This document shows positions 7,323-17,030 of a DNA stretch of 64,000 nt, one piece after another. Both the position numbers and the translations under genes were made by a program. Origin of the DNA: Chryseobacterium tagetis (GTDB taxonomy: Bacteria; Bacteroidota; Bacteroidia; Flavobacteriales; Weeksellaceae); assembly GCF_016735585.2 (NCBI RefSeq), contig NZ_JAERSE020000003.1, forward strand, positions 744,001-808,000, read 5' to 3'. The stretch's first letter is position 1. Every line of letters begins with the position of its first letter. Below the pieces are notes generated by a model. It saw nothing but the letters and a program-made list of their open reading frames with translations, was not told the origin of the DNA and searched no databases.

Positions 7323-9398
7323 ATGTATACGATTGCACATCACTTATTAAAAAAATGGGGAATAGGAGTTGGATTACTCGTTTTGGGAAATCTGCATGCC
7401 CAACAATGGGAAAACGTAGGAGGAGTATCTGCTGTTTCTGCCGGGGGAAGCAGTTTTAATAACCTTGTGATAGATAATGTAGGAAACTATTATCTGTCTT
7501 ATTATGATCTGTCTGTTTCAAAAGGTTCAGTTCAGAAATTTAACGGAACTTCGTGGTCTTATGTAGGAGGAAGTGCCGGAATAACGACGAGTTATGCCAC
7601 TTACAACTCATTATCAATTGATCATTCGGGAACAAATATATATTATACCAATCAGGGAACAGGCTTTGAAGCAAGACAATTCGATGGGAGTTCATGGACT
7701 GTTTTACCAAAAGTTGTAACCACTACCACAAACTATCAGGCTTCTGCTGTTTCTGCTTCCAATGTATTATTTACTTATGGAAGTTATGGAAGCGGAACTG
7801 TAAAGCGTTATACAAACGGAGCCTGGGAACAGGTAGGAGATGCAGGGTTTTCCGGTGGGGCCGAATTTGCAGAAATGGTGATCGGAACTAACAATATGAT
7901 CTACACAGCTAATGTTTCCAGCGGCTTAAAAGTGTATCAGAATAGCGTAAATGCTTCAGCATCTGATGCCTGGTCTCTTGTAGGCGGAGCTATTGTTGAT
8001 AATGCTTCTTCCGGGGAGCAATACACATCAGATCTTGCGATTGATGGGAATAATAATCTTTATGTAGCTTATGTTTCAACGACTTCAGCAGGTAAAAAAG
8101 TAAACGTTAAAAAATTTGACGGAACTTCATGGACACAGGTCGGAAATGCCAATTTTTCAAGCGGGAAAACACAGCATGTTGCATTGGCGGTAACCACATC
8201 GGGAACACCTTATGTAGTAGCAAGCAGATGGGAAAATGATGATTTTTTAAGAAATACAGTATATAAGTTAGATACCGCCACTCAAAACTGGGTGACCTTT
8301 GGAGGAGATTTTATTTCTGCGGGACAGGCTACTTATAATGATCTTGCAGTTGACAATATCAATAATTATTTGGTTTTAGCCTATTCTGAGGATAACACGA
8401 TCGTGAAGAGAATAGCTTTATCTACCAACACGACTCCGGGCTGTAACAATACAGATCCAGGAAATACACCGGGGGATACAGGTTGCGTAACTTTTAATTA
8501 TAACGCGCAATCGATTACATATACTACAGTAAGAGGAGCGGACGGGAAAATCTGGCTGCAGCAAAACTTAGGAAGTACAAAAGTAGCGTCTTCACTTACC
8601 GACGAAGATGCTTACGGTGACCTTTTCCAATGGGGAAGATGGGCAGACGGGCATCAAAACAGAAATTCAGCTCTGAACGGAACAGCACCTTCGCCTAACA
8701 ATCCTCAGGGAATTACTGCAGGAAGCGCTTCTTTTTATTCTGCGGGTTATAATTCAGGTTCAAACTGGTGGTCAAACGGTCAGACAAGCGATACATGGGA
8801 CGGAGAAACAGCATCTTCTGCCAACAGCACAAAAGGAGTTGACCCTTGTAAAGCAATCGGAACTAACTGGAGGCTTCCTTCCATTGGTGAAGTGGAAAAT
8901 GTTGTAAGTGCCGAAAATATTTCAGATATTAATTCAGCTTTAGCAAGTAATTTAAAATTCGTTCCTGCTGGAATGAAAGACTATAGCGGAATTTTTTCAC
9001 CAGGTACACGTTTATATCTTTGGTCTTCTACTTCATCACCTTATACTGGATCCGGACAGCATTTATACATCAGTCCGAATGTTGCCATTAGTAACAGTAT
9101 GGGAAGAGACGGTGGACAGTCGGTAAGATGTATTAAAGATTTTACAGCACTGGGAACTACCGAGAATACTCCGAAAATAAACGTAGGAATTTACCCGAAT
9201 CCAACTAAAGGCATTCTTTATATCAAAGCTGATACCTTAATTGACAGTGTAAATGTTTACAATGTTGCAGGTCAGAAATTAAATGTGAAATTCAGCAGCA
9301 ATCAGATTGACCTTGAATCTGCACCTAAAGGAGTTTACATCGTAGAAATAAAATTAAAAGGTGGAAATACTTTAACTAAAAAAATTATCAAAAATTAA
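7323..9398 (+). CDS. T9SS type A cargo with FISUMP domain
   Basis: 691 residues. A signal peptide ends at NLHAQ (about residue 26). Residues 27-375 hold repeated motifs such as FNGTSWSYVGG, FDGSSWTVL and FDGTSWTQVGNANF, which suggest a beta-propeller. Residues about 385-605 match the Fibrobacter succinogenes major paralogous (FISUMP) domain: GADGKIWLQQNLG, YGDLFQWGRWADGHQ, NWRLPSIGEV and a closing GQSVRCIKD. A T9SS type A sorting domain (about 618-691: GIYPNPTKGILYI, VNVYNVAGQKLN) ends the protein. Probably a surface or secreted lipoprotein-like factor; its substrate is unknown. Confidence 0.85.
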   Translation: MYTIAHHLLKKWGIGVGLLVLGNLHAQQWENVGGVSAVSAGGSSFNNLVIDNVGNYYLSYYDLSVSKGSVQKFNGTSWSYVGGSAGITTSYATYNSLSIDHSGTNIYYTNQGTGFEARQFDGSSWTVLPKVVTTTTNYQASAVSASNVLFTYGSYGSGTVKRYTNGAWEQVGDAGFSGGAEFAEMVIGTNNMIYTANVSSGLKVYQNSVNASASDAWSLVGGAIVDNASSGEQYTSDLAIDGNNNLYVAYVSTTSAGKKVNVKKFDGTSWTQVGNANFSSGKTQHVALAVTTSGTPYVVASRWENDDFLRNTVYKLDTATQNWVTFGGDFISAGQATYNDLAVDNINNYLVLAYSEDNTIVKRIALSTNTTPGCNNTDPGNTPGDTGCVTFNYNAQSITYTTVRGADGKIWLQQNLGSTKVASSLTDEDAYGDLFQWGRWADGHQNRNSALNGTAPSPNNPQGITAGSASFYSAGYNSGSNWWSNGQTSDTWDGETASSANSTKGVDPCKAIGTNWRLPSIGEVENVVSAENISDINSALASNLKFVPAGMKDYSGIFSPGTRLYLWSSTSSPYTGSGQHLYISPNVAISNSMGRDGGQSVRCIKDFTALGTTENTPKINVGIYPNPTKGILYIKADTLIDSVNVYNVAGQKLNVKFSSNQIDLESAPKGVYIVEIKLKGGNTLTKKIIKN

Positions 9399-9419
9399 AA
9401 CACTTTACACTTGAGTAAT

Positions 9420-9449
9420 AACAAAGGGCTTTTTAAAGTCCTTTGTTTT
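9420..9449 (+). terminator. terminator between the two cargo genes
   Basis: AACAAAGGGCTTT (9420-9432) pairs along its full length with AAAGTCCTTTGTT (9435-9447), with one G-U pair and a 2-nt gap. The T-run after it is short. It ends only 21 bp before the next start, so it may be leaky. Confidence 0.6.
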
Positions 9450-9469
9450 GCGTTTAAACAATTTATATC

Positions 9470-11722
9470 ATGAAGAAGTTTTTAATTACAGGTTTTGTTG
9501 CGCTTTTGGCTTTGTGCCATCAAATAAATGCCCAATCTTATCAGTTATCAGGAAGCCCGGTGAATACTGCCGGCTGGAGCTTAGTTCCTTCTGCTACCGT
9601 AAATACAGATTTTATTCAGCTTACGGCAGATCAGATCAGTCAGGTGGGAGGCATAAAACTGGATGATCCCATTAACCTTAAGTATTGTGATAAATGGAAA
9701 GTGGAATTTGACTTTAGAATAGATGGTAACGGTACCACCAGCTATGGACGGGGTGATGGTTTTGCTTTTTGGTATCTTGCCAATCCGCCTGTATCTTATC
9801 CTCAGGGAGGAGGTTTGGGAATTCCGGGCAATGCAAGCGGCTTGATGGTAGCATTTGATATATTCAATAACAGTTCTGAAGGGCAAATGAGTAAAGTTCA
9901 CGTATTATACGGAACCAACAACCTTCCGGCCGGAAATAATAATATTGAATATAACAATACTCCAAACAGTACTTATCACACTCCAGATCTGATCTCCACT
10001 ATTCCTTTTGTAGGCAGTACTTACAAACACGTTGAGGTAAACGGGGAAATTGATCCGAACAATACTGCCAATTGGATCATTATCATTAAAATTGATAATA
10101 CTACGGTGGTTAATCAGTCTTTTGCACCATCCGGCGGAGCGGCAACGATGACCCAGGGATATTTCGGATTTTCAGCTTCTACAGGAGCTGCAAGTGCAAG
10201 ACATTCCATTAAAAACGTAAAAGTATATGTAGATAAAGTTCCTTTGCTTCAGAATACGGTAATGCCTTCAGAAACGTGTCCGAATGCTCTTACAGGGGTA
10301 GTCACAACGGATTTAACATCTTTTAATTCCCAATTTGTAAATAATCCTGCCAATTATACCTTTACCTATCTTGTGAACGGGACACAGGTTACCAATCCTT
10401 CCAATTATCAGTTCTCGGCCAATACAACAGTCAATGTAATTGTAAAAGACAACAGCGGAACGTTTTGTGACAATCCAGATGCAAAGATTATTTTAACCCC
10501 GAAAGACGTAGAAAAGACAGATGCAACCTTATTTCGCTGCCCGATGAATGGTTTCGCAGTTTTTGATCTTACACAGGCTAATGTCACTCCGCTTACCAAT
10601 GTAACGAAGCAATATTACAGGACACTTTCCGATTTAAATTCCGGAACAAATGAAATTACGAATCCCGCAACTTTTTCATCGGCAGAAGGCGAAGTGTATG
10701 TTAAAATTAATACGGCAACAGGATGTACTGCAATCGCCAAAATTTCTTTAAAGTTATATCCTGTTCCGACTGTAAATGAAGCTATCTTAAGAAGCTGTTT
10801 TAATACGGATAATGTTTCAACAGGAACTTTTAATCTTATTCAGGCATCTGTAACTACGGAAACAGGAATTACCAAAAAATATTTCACCAATTACAATGAT
10901 GCTCTCGCAGGAATCAATGAAATAACCAATCCTCAGTCTTATATTTCAGTAAACGGATCAGTTTACATCAAAGTAATTAACAGCAACGGATGCGGAAGTA
11001 TCGCCAAAGTAACTTTAAACGTGATTCCTCCTGTGTATTCTGAAATACTGAAAGATCAGATTATTTGTATAGAAGACACAACAACTCTTGATGCAGGACC
11101 CAACTTTTCATCCTATTTATGGAGTACCGGAGCAACGACACAAAGTATTACAAATGTTGGAGTAGGAACGTATTGGGTTGATCTTAAAAGCGGAGAATGT
11201 GTTTTGAGGCAGTACGTAAAAGTAATTCCATCAGAATCCCCTGTTATTAAAGGGATCAATTTGGACGGCAATACGGCAGTTGTTGAGGTTAAAGGAGGAA
11301 AAGCTCCCTATCAGTATTCCTTGGATGGTATTCAATGGCAGGAATCTAATGTATTTTCCAATTTAACAAGAGGGGAAAACACGTTTTATGTGAAAGATTT
11401 TTACAATTGTGATCCTGTGGAGGTAACGATTACCGTCCCGAATCTTGTCAATGTAATTACTCCAAACGGTGATGGATACAATGATGTAATTAATTATTCG
11501 GAATTAGGTTACAAGAAAAACTTGTCATTCATTGTCTACGACAGATACGGAAATAAAGTTTTCGAAGGAACTTCTTTTAATAATTATACCTGGAACGGAA
11601 CAATCCAAGGCAGAAAAGTACCTACTCAAACCTATTGGTATCACATTTCATGGGATGAATCATCAAAAGAAAAACCTAAAATTGTATTTACGGGCTGGAT
11701 ATTATTAAAGAATAGAGATTAA
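9470..11722 (+). CDS. L-type lectin-domain protein with T9SS type B (CHU_C) C-terminus
   Basis: 750 residues. The signal peptide ends at INAQS (about 22). Residues 23-255 form a legume/L-type lectin fold: WKVEFDFRIDG, GRGDGFAFWYL, GGGLGIPG and LMVAFDIFNN are its hallmark strands. Three adhesin-like repeats of 75-90 residues follow (about 260-525). Next comes an Ig-like segment (SSYLWSTGATTQSI). The last 90 residues are a CHU_C-type gliding-motility/T9SS type B domain: ITPNGDGYNDVINY, FIVYDRYGNKVFEG and FTGWILLKNRD. Probably a surface adhesin or carbohydrate-binding protein. The ATG at 9470 is favoured by the signal peptide. Confidence 0.9.
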   Translation: MKKFLITGFVALLALCHQINAQSYQLSGSPVNTAGWSLVPSATVNTDFIQLTADQISQVGGIKLDDPINLKYCDKWKVEFDFRIDGNGTTSYGRGDGFAFWYLANPPVSYPQGGGLGIPGNASGLMVAFDIFNNSSEGQMSKVHVLYGTNNLPAGNNNIEYNNTPNSTYHTPDLISTIPFVGSTYKHVEVNGEIDPNNTANWIIIIKIDNTTVVNQSFAPSGGAATMTQGYFGFSASTGAASARHSIKNVKVYVDKVPLLQNTVMPSETCPNALTGVVTTDLTSFNSQFVNNPANYTFTYLVNGTQVTNPSNYQFSANTTVNVIVKDNSGTFCDNPDAKIILTPKDVEKTDATLFRCPMNGFAVFDLTQANVTPLTNVTKQYYRTLSDLNSGTNEITNPATFSSAEGEVYVKINTATGCTAIAKISLKLYPVPTVNEAILRSCFNTDNVSTGTFNLIQASVTTETGITKKYFTNYNDALAGINEITNPQSYISVNGSVYIKVINSNGCGSIAKVTLNVIPPVYSEILKDQIICIEDTTTLDAGPNFSSYLWSTGATTQSITNVGVGTYWVDLKSGECVLRQYVKVIPSESPVIKGINLDGNTAVVEVKGGKAPYQYSLDGIQWQESNVFSNLTRGENTFYVKDFYNCDPVEVTITVPNLVNVITPNGDGYNDVINYSELGYKKNLSFIVYDRYGNKVFEGTSFNNYTWNGTIQGRKVPTQTYWYHISWDESSKEKPKIVFTGWILLKNRD

Positions 11723-11777
11723 TTGAGAACTTCATTCTTATGTAAACTTTTAATAATTAAGTCTCAATATCAGATTT

Positions 11778-11807
11778 AAAAAGCGTTGATTTTTCAACGC
11801 TTTTTTT
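11778..11807 (+). terminator. terminator of the lectin gene
   Basis: AAAAAGCGTTGA (11778-11789) pairs perfectly with TCAACGCTTTTT (11794-11805) and runs into a T-tract. The sequence CAATATCAGATTTAAAA just before it recurs before the terminator at 15172. Confidence 0.85.
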
Positions 11808-11959
11808 GTGTTTAAAAAAATACTGGTAAGCTGAAAAAATATTTATTATACACTGTTTCGTGAATCATAATAAAAATATATTTTTGTGATCAACAACATA
11901 AAGTTATTGTAACAGGCGGTGTTGTTTCCTCTAAAAACTAAACCTAAAAACATTAAACC

Positions 11960-11998
11960 ATGAAAATGAACCCAACTACATTCTATTTATTTTTATAG
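11960..11998 (+). pseudogene. orphan start of a lost gene
   Basis: A typical gene leader with a TATTTTTG box near 11879 and an AAACCATG start context opens only 12 codons (MKMNPTTFYLFL) and stops. The next 50 bases continue no recognisable frame. I read it as the front end of a deleted gene; a functional short peptide is less likely. Confidence 0.35.
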
Positions 11999-12090
11999 AT
12001 ACTCCAAAACTAATTGCTGTTAATAATTTAATACGACAGTAAATCCTTACCATTTCTTTAGAGCTACAATCGTATAGAGCCCATTGGTTT

Positions 12091-12318
12091 TATTTGATTA
12101 TTCCACATATCATATATAAACAATATTGGGTAGTAAAAGGACTGCTGATATTTCATTTTCGATCAGAAGTGACACAGGCTTTTATTGAAGTTTAGGGAGA
12201 TTTTCATGTTGTATTATTTATGAATTCATTTGATTCTGAAATTTTTTTGTCCAGATCACTTATTATATGGAGTTCAGAAACCATTTAAACGAAGCGGAAC
12301 CGAAAAGCTATACGAGTA
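12091..12318 (+). pseudogene. remnant of an AraC-type regulator (N-terminal domain)
   Basis: One frame reads YKQYWVVKGLLIFHFRSEV, a stop, then GDFHVVLFMNSFDSEIFL. A shifted frame reads LLYGVQKPFKRSGTEKLYE. The order YWVV, F-x-VxFN, YGVQKPF fits the sensing domain of some AraC regulators (DUF6597-like). The stop and frameshift mark it as dead. It fills most of the 620-bp gap 11723-12342 after the terminator. Confidence 0.35.
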
Positions 12319-12342
12319 GGAAAATATTATGAAAATTAAAAT

Positions 12343-15087
12343 ATGAGAAAAGTACTTTTATTATTCGTATTTATCAGTTTGCATTCCTTTGCTCAATGCT
12401 GGCAAAGCCTTAGTACGGGAGTTGAGTATTCAGCAGGAGTAAAGACTGATGGATCATTATGGACGTGGGGAATCAATTTCTCAGGCCAATTAGGTAATGG
12501 GTCAGGAGCTGGTAAAAAGGTTCCGACCAGAATAGGAACATTAAAGGATTGGAAAAGTGTGAATGCCGGCAGCAATCAAACATTCGCCATTAAAACCAAT
12601 GGAACATTGTGGGCATGGGGAGATAATGAGTATGGACAACTGGGAGACGGAACCACCGTTGGGAAAAATGTACCCATACAAATCGGAACAGGAACAGATT
12701 GGCAAAGTGTAAGTACAGCAAGCCAACATTCAGTAGGAATCAAAACAGATGGAACATTATGGACATGGGGACGTAACAATAATGGACAATTGGGAGATGG
12801 AACTGCCATATCTCAAAGTGCTCCTGCGCAAATAGGAACAGCTACTGATTGGCAAAGCGTGAGTGCCGGTGAGAATTATACATTAGCCATTAAAACAGAT
12901 GGTACGCTTTGGGGATGGGGATATAATATTTGGGGGCAACTTGGAGATGGAACTAACGTTTTAAAAAAAATTCCGGTACAAATAGGAACAGCTACGAATT
13001 GGAAAAGTGTTGATGCAGGGTATCAGCATTCGGCAGGACTCAAAACAGACGGAACACTATGGATGTGGGGTAATAATCTTTATGGGCAGTTAGGAGATGG
13101 TACTACTGTCAGAAAAACAGCTCCTATGCAAATAGGAACAGCAACAGATTGGCAAAATGTGAGTGCTGGCAATAATTATACATTAGCCGCAAAAACAGAC
13201 GGAACTCTTTGGGGATGGGGATATAATTATTATGGACAGCTGGGAAATGGTACAAATGGAGGTCCAAATGTTACATTACCTACACAAGTAAGTAACTCGT
13301 CAGATAACTTACAGGTTGTTGCAGGAGAAAATTTTACTCTTATCAAAAGTATTGACGGATCTTTAAAAGTTTGTGGAAAAAATACATACAGTCAGCTAGG
13401 CGATAATACGACTGTTAACAAAAATACATTTATTTTCATTGCTTGTCCTGGAGTCTGTATTCCTCCAACGCAATTTTCAACAACCAATGTTACTTCTGCA
13501 ACGGCTACTCTTAACTGGACAGCAGCAACTCAGGCTCCTGGTAACGGTTATTTATATCTTTATAGTACGAATCCTACTATTGGCGGGAACGATGGAAAGA
13601 CTTCTTCTACAACAGTAAATTTGACAAACTTATTGCCTGATACCACTTACTACTGGTGGGTAGCACCGGATTGTGGATTTAGTTGGACAGACTGGGTATC
13701 GGCTGGTTCTTTTACTACACTTCCTACCACTGAAACAGGGTGTTGGCAAACTGTGAAAGTTGGCAATTATCATTCAATAGGAATAAAAACAGATGGAACA
13801 CTATGGGCATGGGGAGATAATTATAATGGAGAGTTAGGAGATGGTACTAACACTGATAAAAATAAGCCAGTACAAATAGGAACCGAAAGTGATTGGGTAA
13901 AAATAGCTGCAGGTTTTTCTTATTCGGCAGGGCTCAAAGCAGATGGAACACTATGGACGTGGGGCAACAATTCCACAGGTCAACTAGGTGATGGAACTAC
14001 GATCAAGAAAAATATTCCGACACAAGTAGGAACAGATACAGACTGGGTAAATATTGCGACTGGTAATAGTCATATAGCTGCCATAAAAACAGATGGAACA
14101 CTCTGGGCATGGGGCAACAATTCCACAGGTCAATTAGGAGATGGAACAACCGTCAATAAAACAGTACCTGTACAAATAGGAACGGTAACAGACTGGCTAA
14201 GTGTGGCATCAAGAGGAAATCATACCCTTGCCATAAAAACAGATGGAACACTCTGGGCTTGGGGAGATAATTCTACAGGCCAACTGGGTAATGGAACTTT
14301 AATAGCAAGCACTTTTCCTATTCAAATAGGAACAGCTATGAATTGGAAAGCTGTTGATGGAGGAAGAGGTCATTCAATAGGACTAAAAACAGATGGAACA
14401 CTGTGGACCTGGGGAGATAATACATGGTCACAATTAGGCGATGGAACTACAAATTCAAAGAATACCCCAACACAGATAGGAACAGAAACAAATTGGCAAA
14501 GTGTTAGCACGGGTTACCATGGTTCTTCTATAGCCATAAAAACGGATGGAAGTCTTTGGGTATGGGGATACAATAGTTCAGGACAATTGGGAGATGGAAC
14601 AGAAACTCATAGATCTGTAACCCTACATATAGGAATTGCTACAAATTGGCAAAGCATTGCAGCAGGAGCTAATAATACATTGGCTATAAACAATGATGGA
14701 TTTTTGGTAATGTCTGGCTTTAATTCGCTGGGAACGATAGGGGATGGCACAAAAGTTCAAAAGAAGATCTTCACACCTGTTGCATGTTCTACAGGTAGTT
14801 CAACTGTTACCCGTATGGCAGATAGTTTAGCAGTTACGCCTGTTTCAGTAAAGGCAGATGAGCTGAAAGTCTATCCAAATCCGGTTCAGGATATCCTGAC
14901 GGTTTCACTTGATCAAAAGATCTCATCTGTAATGATCTACAATACGACAGGAAAGCTTGTACTTACAAAGACGATCAATGATACTAAAGGGACTGTGGAT
15001 ATATCCGGATTTTTACCGGGTACTTATCTGGTGAAAGTAAATGCGGCGAATGACTTTGTAAAAACGGTAAAAGTTATCAAACGATAA
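12343..15087 (+). CDS. double seven-blade RCC1 protein with FN3 linker and T9SS type A domain
   Basis: 914 residues. The signal peptide ends at HSFAQ (about 18). Fourteen RCC1-type repeats of about 50 residues share TDGTLWxWGxNxxGQLGDGT. Seven lie at about 20-372 and seven at about 466-820. A fibronectin-III-like domain (about 375-465: [26 protein letters not shown]) separates them. The seventh repeat of each set is degenerate ([12 protein letters not shown] and [12 protein letters not shown]). A type A T9SS sorting domain ends it (about 840-914: [23 protein letters not shown]). RCC1 repeats form seven-blade propellers, so this is probably two propellers in one secreted protein. Ligand unknown. 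Confidence 0.9.
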   Translation: MRKVLLLFVFISLHSFAQCWQSLSTGVEYSAGVKTDGSLWTWGINFSGQLGNGSGAGKKVPTRIGTLKDWKSVNAGSNQTFAIKTNGTLWAWGDNEYGQLGDGTTVGKNVPIQIGTGTDWQSVSTASQHSVGIKTDGTLWTWGRNNNGQLGDGTAISQSAPAQIGTATDWQSVSAGENYTLAIKTDGTLWGWGYNIWGQLGDGTNVLKKIPVQIGTATNWKSVDAGYQHSAGLKTDGTLWMWGNNLYGQLGDGTTVRKTAPMQIGTATDWQNVSAGNNYTLAAKTDGTLWGWGYNYYGQLGNGTNGGPNVTLPTQVSNSSDNLQVVAGENFTLIKSIDGSLKVCGKNTYSQLGDNTTVNKNTFIFIACPGVCIPPTQFSTTNVTSATATLNWTAATQAPGNGYLYLYSTNPTIGGNDGKTSSTTVNLTNLLPDTTYYWWVAPDCGFSWTDWVSAGSFTTLPTTETGCWQTVKVGNYHSIGIKTDGTLWAWGDNYNGELGDGTNTDKNKPVQIGTESDWVKIAAGFSYSAGLKADGTLWTWGNNSTGQLGDGTTIKKNIPTQVGTDTDWVNIATGNSHIAAIKTDGTLWAWGNNSTGQLGDGTTVNKTVPVQIGTVTDWLSVASRGNHTLAIKTDGTLWAWGDNSTGQLGNGTLIASTFPIQIGTAMNWKAVDGGRGHSIGLKTDGTLWTWGDNTWSQLGDGTTNSKNTPTQIGTETNWQSVSTGYHGSSIAIKTDGSLWVWGYNSSGQLGDGTETHRSVTLHIGIATNWQSIAAGANNTLAINNDGFLVMSGFNSLGTIGDGTKVQKKIFTPVACSTGSSTVTRMADSLAVTPVSVKADELKVYPNPVQDILTVSLDQKISSVMIYNTTGKLVLTKTINDTKGTVDISGFLPGTYLVKVNAANDFVKTVKVIKR

Positions 15088-15171
15088 ACACTATATTCTT
15101 AAAGTAAAAGTTGAGGTGTAGCGAAATTCAAACTTAGTTCATTTCAGTTTACAACCCAATATCAGATTTAA

Positions 15172-15207
15172 AAGCAGCGTCACTGATTAAGTGGCGTTGC
15201 TTTTTTT
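15172..15207 (+). terminator. terminator of the RCC1 gene
   Basis: AAGCAGCGTCACT (172-184 of this kilobase, 15172-15184) pairs with AGTGGCGTTGCTT (15190-15202), with two G-U pairs, then a T-run. The upstream CAATATCAGATTTAAAA is shared with the site at 11764-11780. Confidence 0.8.
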
Positions 15208-15322
15208 ATCAGTTCAAATACACTTGAATATCTTTTTAAATTCGGATTATAATAGAAATCCCTAAACCAAAAAGTCTAGGGATAAGATTCAAATTCAATT
15301 AATTTATAAACTTAATTACTGG

Positions 15323-15384
15323 AAAGAGCCTGTTAACATTTTTTATACAAAATAATATATTTCTAAATTTTAAACAGCCTCTTC
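15323..15384 (-). terminator. probable terminator of the small secreted-protein operon
   Basis: AAAGAGCCTGTTAA (15323-15336) and TTAAACAGCCTCTT (about 15370-15383) are near-complementary across a loop of about 33 nt. The site lies just beyond the last stop of the reverse-strand operon. The 302-bp gap 15088-15389 holds this, the terminator at 15172 and nothing else I recognise. Confidence 0.4.
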
Positions 15385-15389
15385 AGAAA

Positions 15390-15902
15390 TTAAGCAGGAT
15401 CAATCACTAAATAAGTAGCATTTGATGAAGGAATATAAAACCAAAATGCATGGGTAACAGTTCCTAAAACAGTAGGCGAGCTGGTCCATCCGCAATTTGG
15501 AAAAGCGGTAGGGTCTCCCATATTAAAGTCTACTGTATCATAGACGGTATTGCCAGTAACAGGATCCATGGTCTGATACCAGCAAAATTGCCAGCGAGTA
15601 AGTGGTGATAAGGTTGTTAAAAGACCGGAAGGAACTGCAACATTCGTTGGGCTGCCTGTTGTAGATAATCTCACAGACCAACCTGCAGCATAGGGCAGGG
15701 AGTCATTGAAATTATTAATAACATCACTTGTGGAGGCCGGAAAATTCATACTGGTTATTACAGAAGGAAGACAATTCGTGGTGTTGCCTGCTTCAACACG
15801 CATAGCAAGATCATAAGTTGAATTGTTAAAAATGTTTAAACTTCCTTGTGCGAATGATAGAGAAGACAGGAATATAGTTACTGGAATTAATATTTTTTTC
15901 AT
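15390..15902 (-). CDS. small secreted protein, paralogue of its neighbour
   Basis: 170 residues with a clear signal peptide (MKKILIPVTIFLSSLSFAQ). The start at 15902 is chosen because the signal peptide begins there. The mature part opens with LNIFNNSTYDLAMRVEAGN and NCLPSVIT, and ends with HAFWFYIPSSNATYLVIDP. The same skeleton (INIFNxSxYxL, NCxPSI, W-V-L, FxAFWF, TYxVIxP) occurs in the protein encoded 5 bp upstream, so the two are tandem duplicates. Four Cys residues could form disulfides. I do not recognise the family. No T9SS sorting domain is present, so it is probably periplasmic or secreted by another route. Confidence 0.75.
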   Translation of the reverse strand: MKKILIPVTIFLSSLSFAQGSLNIFNNSTYDLAMRVEAGNTTNCLPSVITSMNFPASTSDVINNFNDSLPYAAGWSVRLSTTGSPTNVAVPSGLLTTLSPLTRWQFCWYQTMDPVTGNTVYDTVDFNMGDPTAFPNCGWTSSPTVLGTVTHAFWFYIPSSNATYLVIDPA

Positions 15903-15907
15903 AGTTT

Positions 15908-16426
15908 TTAAGGTTGGATTACAAAATATGTTTGGCCGCCAGCAACAAACCAAAATGCCTCAAAGGGATATGGTGTTGTAGGCGTTGGTGTTAAAGAGGT
16001 AACCAAAGGATTACCACATCCGATAGTTCCTATAGAAGCGCCACTGTAGTAAAGCGGGGCACCACTTGGGTCAGACACATAAAATTTATTCATCATCCAG
16101 TCCGTGCTTGCACCCAATGCAATAAGAAGAGGAGAATTACTGGGTTGTACGCTGCCATTATTGGGAGCAAGTATTACGTCCCAGGTATTAATAGAAGGGC
16201 TTTGAAGCTGACTGTTGTAATACCCCGTATAACTTACTGCTCCAGAAGGAGGCACAGGAATAGGGTAATTGGTTCCACTGATTGAGGGATAGCAATTATT
16301 AGTCTGATCAGCACCAACTAAAGAATTTATTAAATTATAGCTGGAATAATTAAATATGTTAATTGTTTTCTGAGCATATATTTGCAACGTACTCATGACA
16401 AAAAGTGAGAGAAATATTTTTTTCAT
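15908..16426 (-). CDS. small secreted protein, paralogue of its neighbour
   Basis: 172 residues with a signal peptide ending at IYAQ (about 19), followed by INIFNYSSYNLINSLVGAD and NNCYPSISGTNYPIPVPPSG. The end HxAFWFVAGGQTYFVIQP-like stretch (EAFWFVAGGQTYFVIQP) matches the next gene. It is the middle gene of a three-gene reverse-strand operon: 13 bp after the lipoprotein gene and 5 bp before its paralogue. Function unknown; it is not a family I can name. Confidence 0.75.
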   Translation of the reverse strand: MKKIFLSLFVMSTLQIYAQKTINIFNYSSYNLINSLVGADQTNNCYPSISGTNYPIPVPPSGAVSYTGYYNSQLQSPSINTWDVILAPNNGSVQPSNSPLLIALGASTDWMMNKFYVSDPSGAPLYYSGASIGTIGCGNPLVTSLTPTPTTPYPFEAFWFVAGGQTYFVIQP

Positions 16427-16439
16427 GACTTAAAAAATT

Positions 16440-16820
16440 TTAGTTCTCTGCCTTTTGTTTAGCTTTTATGGCATTCAGCTTAGAAAAATACAATTCGGTA
16501 GCCTGTACAATTACTTTTTCTTTTTCCAGTCTGCTGCTGTTTTCGCTCAGTCTGTTATTTTCATTTTTCCCTACCACTTTTAATGAAGCATTGAAAAGTA
16601 TAGTCAGGGCTCTGTCATTCAGTTGTGCACCCCATCGGGCTTTTTCTTCCGGAGTTGAAAGATTCTCAGGTTTCATGATTTCTTTCAGCGCTTTGTCAAA
16701 AGATGTCATTTCTGTTGATTTCATATCCTCAATAGACGCTAAACTTGGTCTTTCTGTTGAACATGAAACGGCTACACAGAAAATGCTGGCAAAGATTGCC
16801 GATAAAAGAGTTTTTTTCAT
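16440..16820 (-). CDS. small lipoprotein
   Basis: 126 residues. The N-terminus MKKTLLSAIFASIFCVAVSC ends in a lipobox, with Cys20 as the acylated residue. The rest is charged and helical (DKALKEIMKPENLSTPEEKARW, then LEKEKVIVQATELYFSKLNAIKAKQKAEN), probably a helical hairpin in the periplasm. It is the first gene of the operon with the two small secreted paralogues, which suggests a shared but unknown role. No catalytic motif is seen. Confidence 0.7.
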   Translation of the reverse strand: MKKTLLSAIFASIFCVAVSCSTERPSLASIEDMKSTEMTSFDKALKEIMKPENLSTPEEKARWGAQLNDRALTILFNASLKVVGKNENNRLSENSSRLEKEKVIVQATELYFSKLNAIKAKQKAEN

Positions 16821-17030
16821 AATTATTAATATTTAAAAAATGTATTTAGTTTTGCGAATATAGTAAAATATCTCACTTTATTGTGTTTTATTTAAAAATA
16901 ATTTTAATTATAAATACAGACAATGAATTCAGAAAGATAAACATCATCAAACGATAAGTATTGTATTTGAAAAAAAATGAAGAAATTAGCGTAAAATCTA
17001 TCCTTTAGAGCATAATGCCATTAAAAAACA

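Noticed and set aside
12393..12809. Several reverse-strand frames inside the RCC1 gene
   Set aside because: They repeat because the RCC1 units repeat; no start signals or homology.
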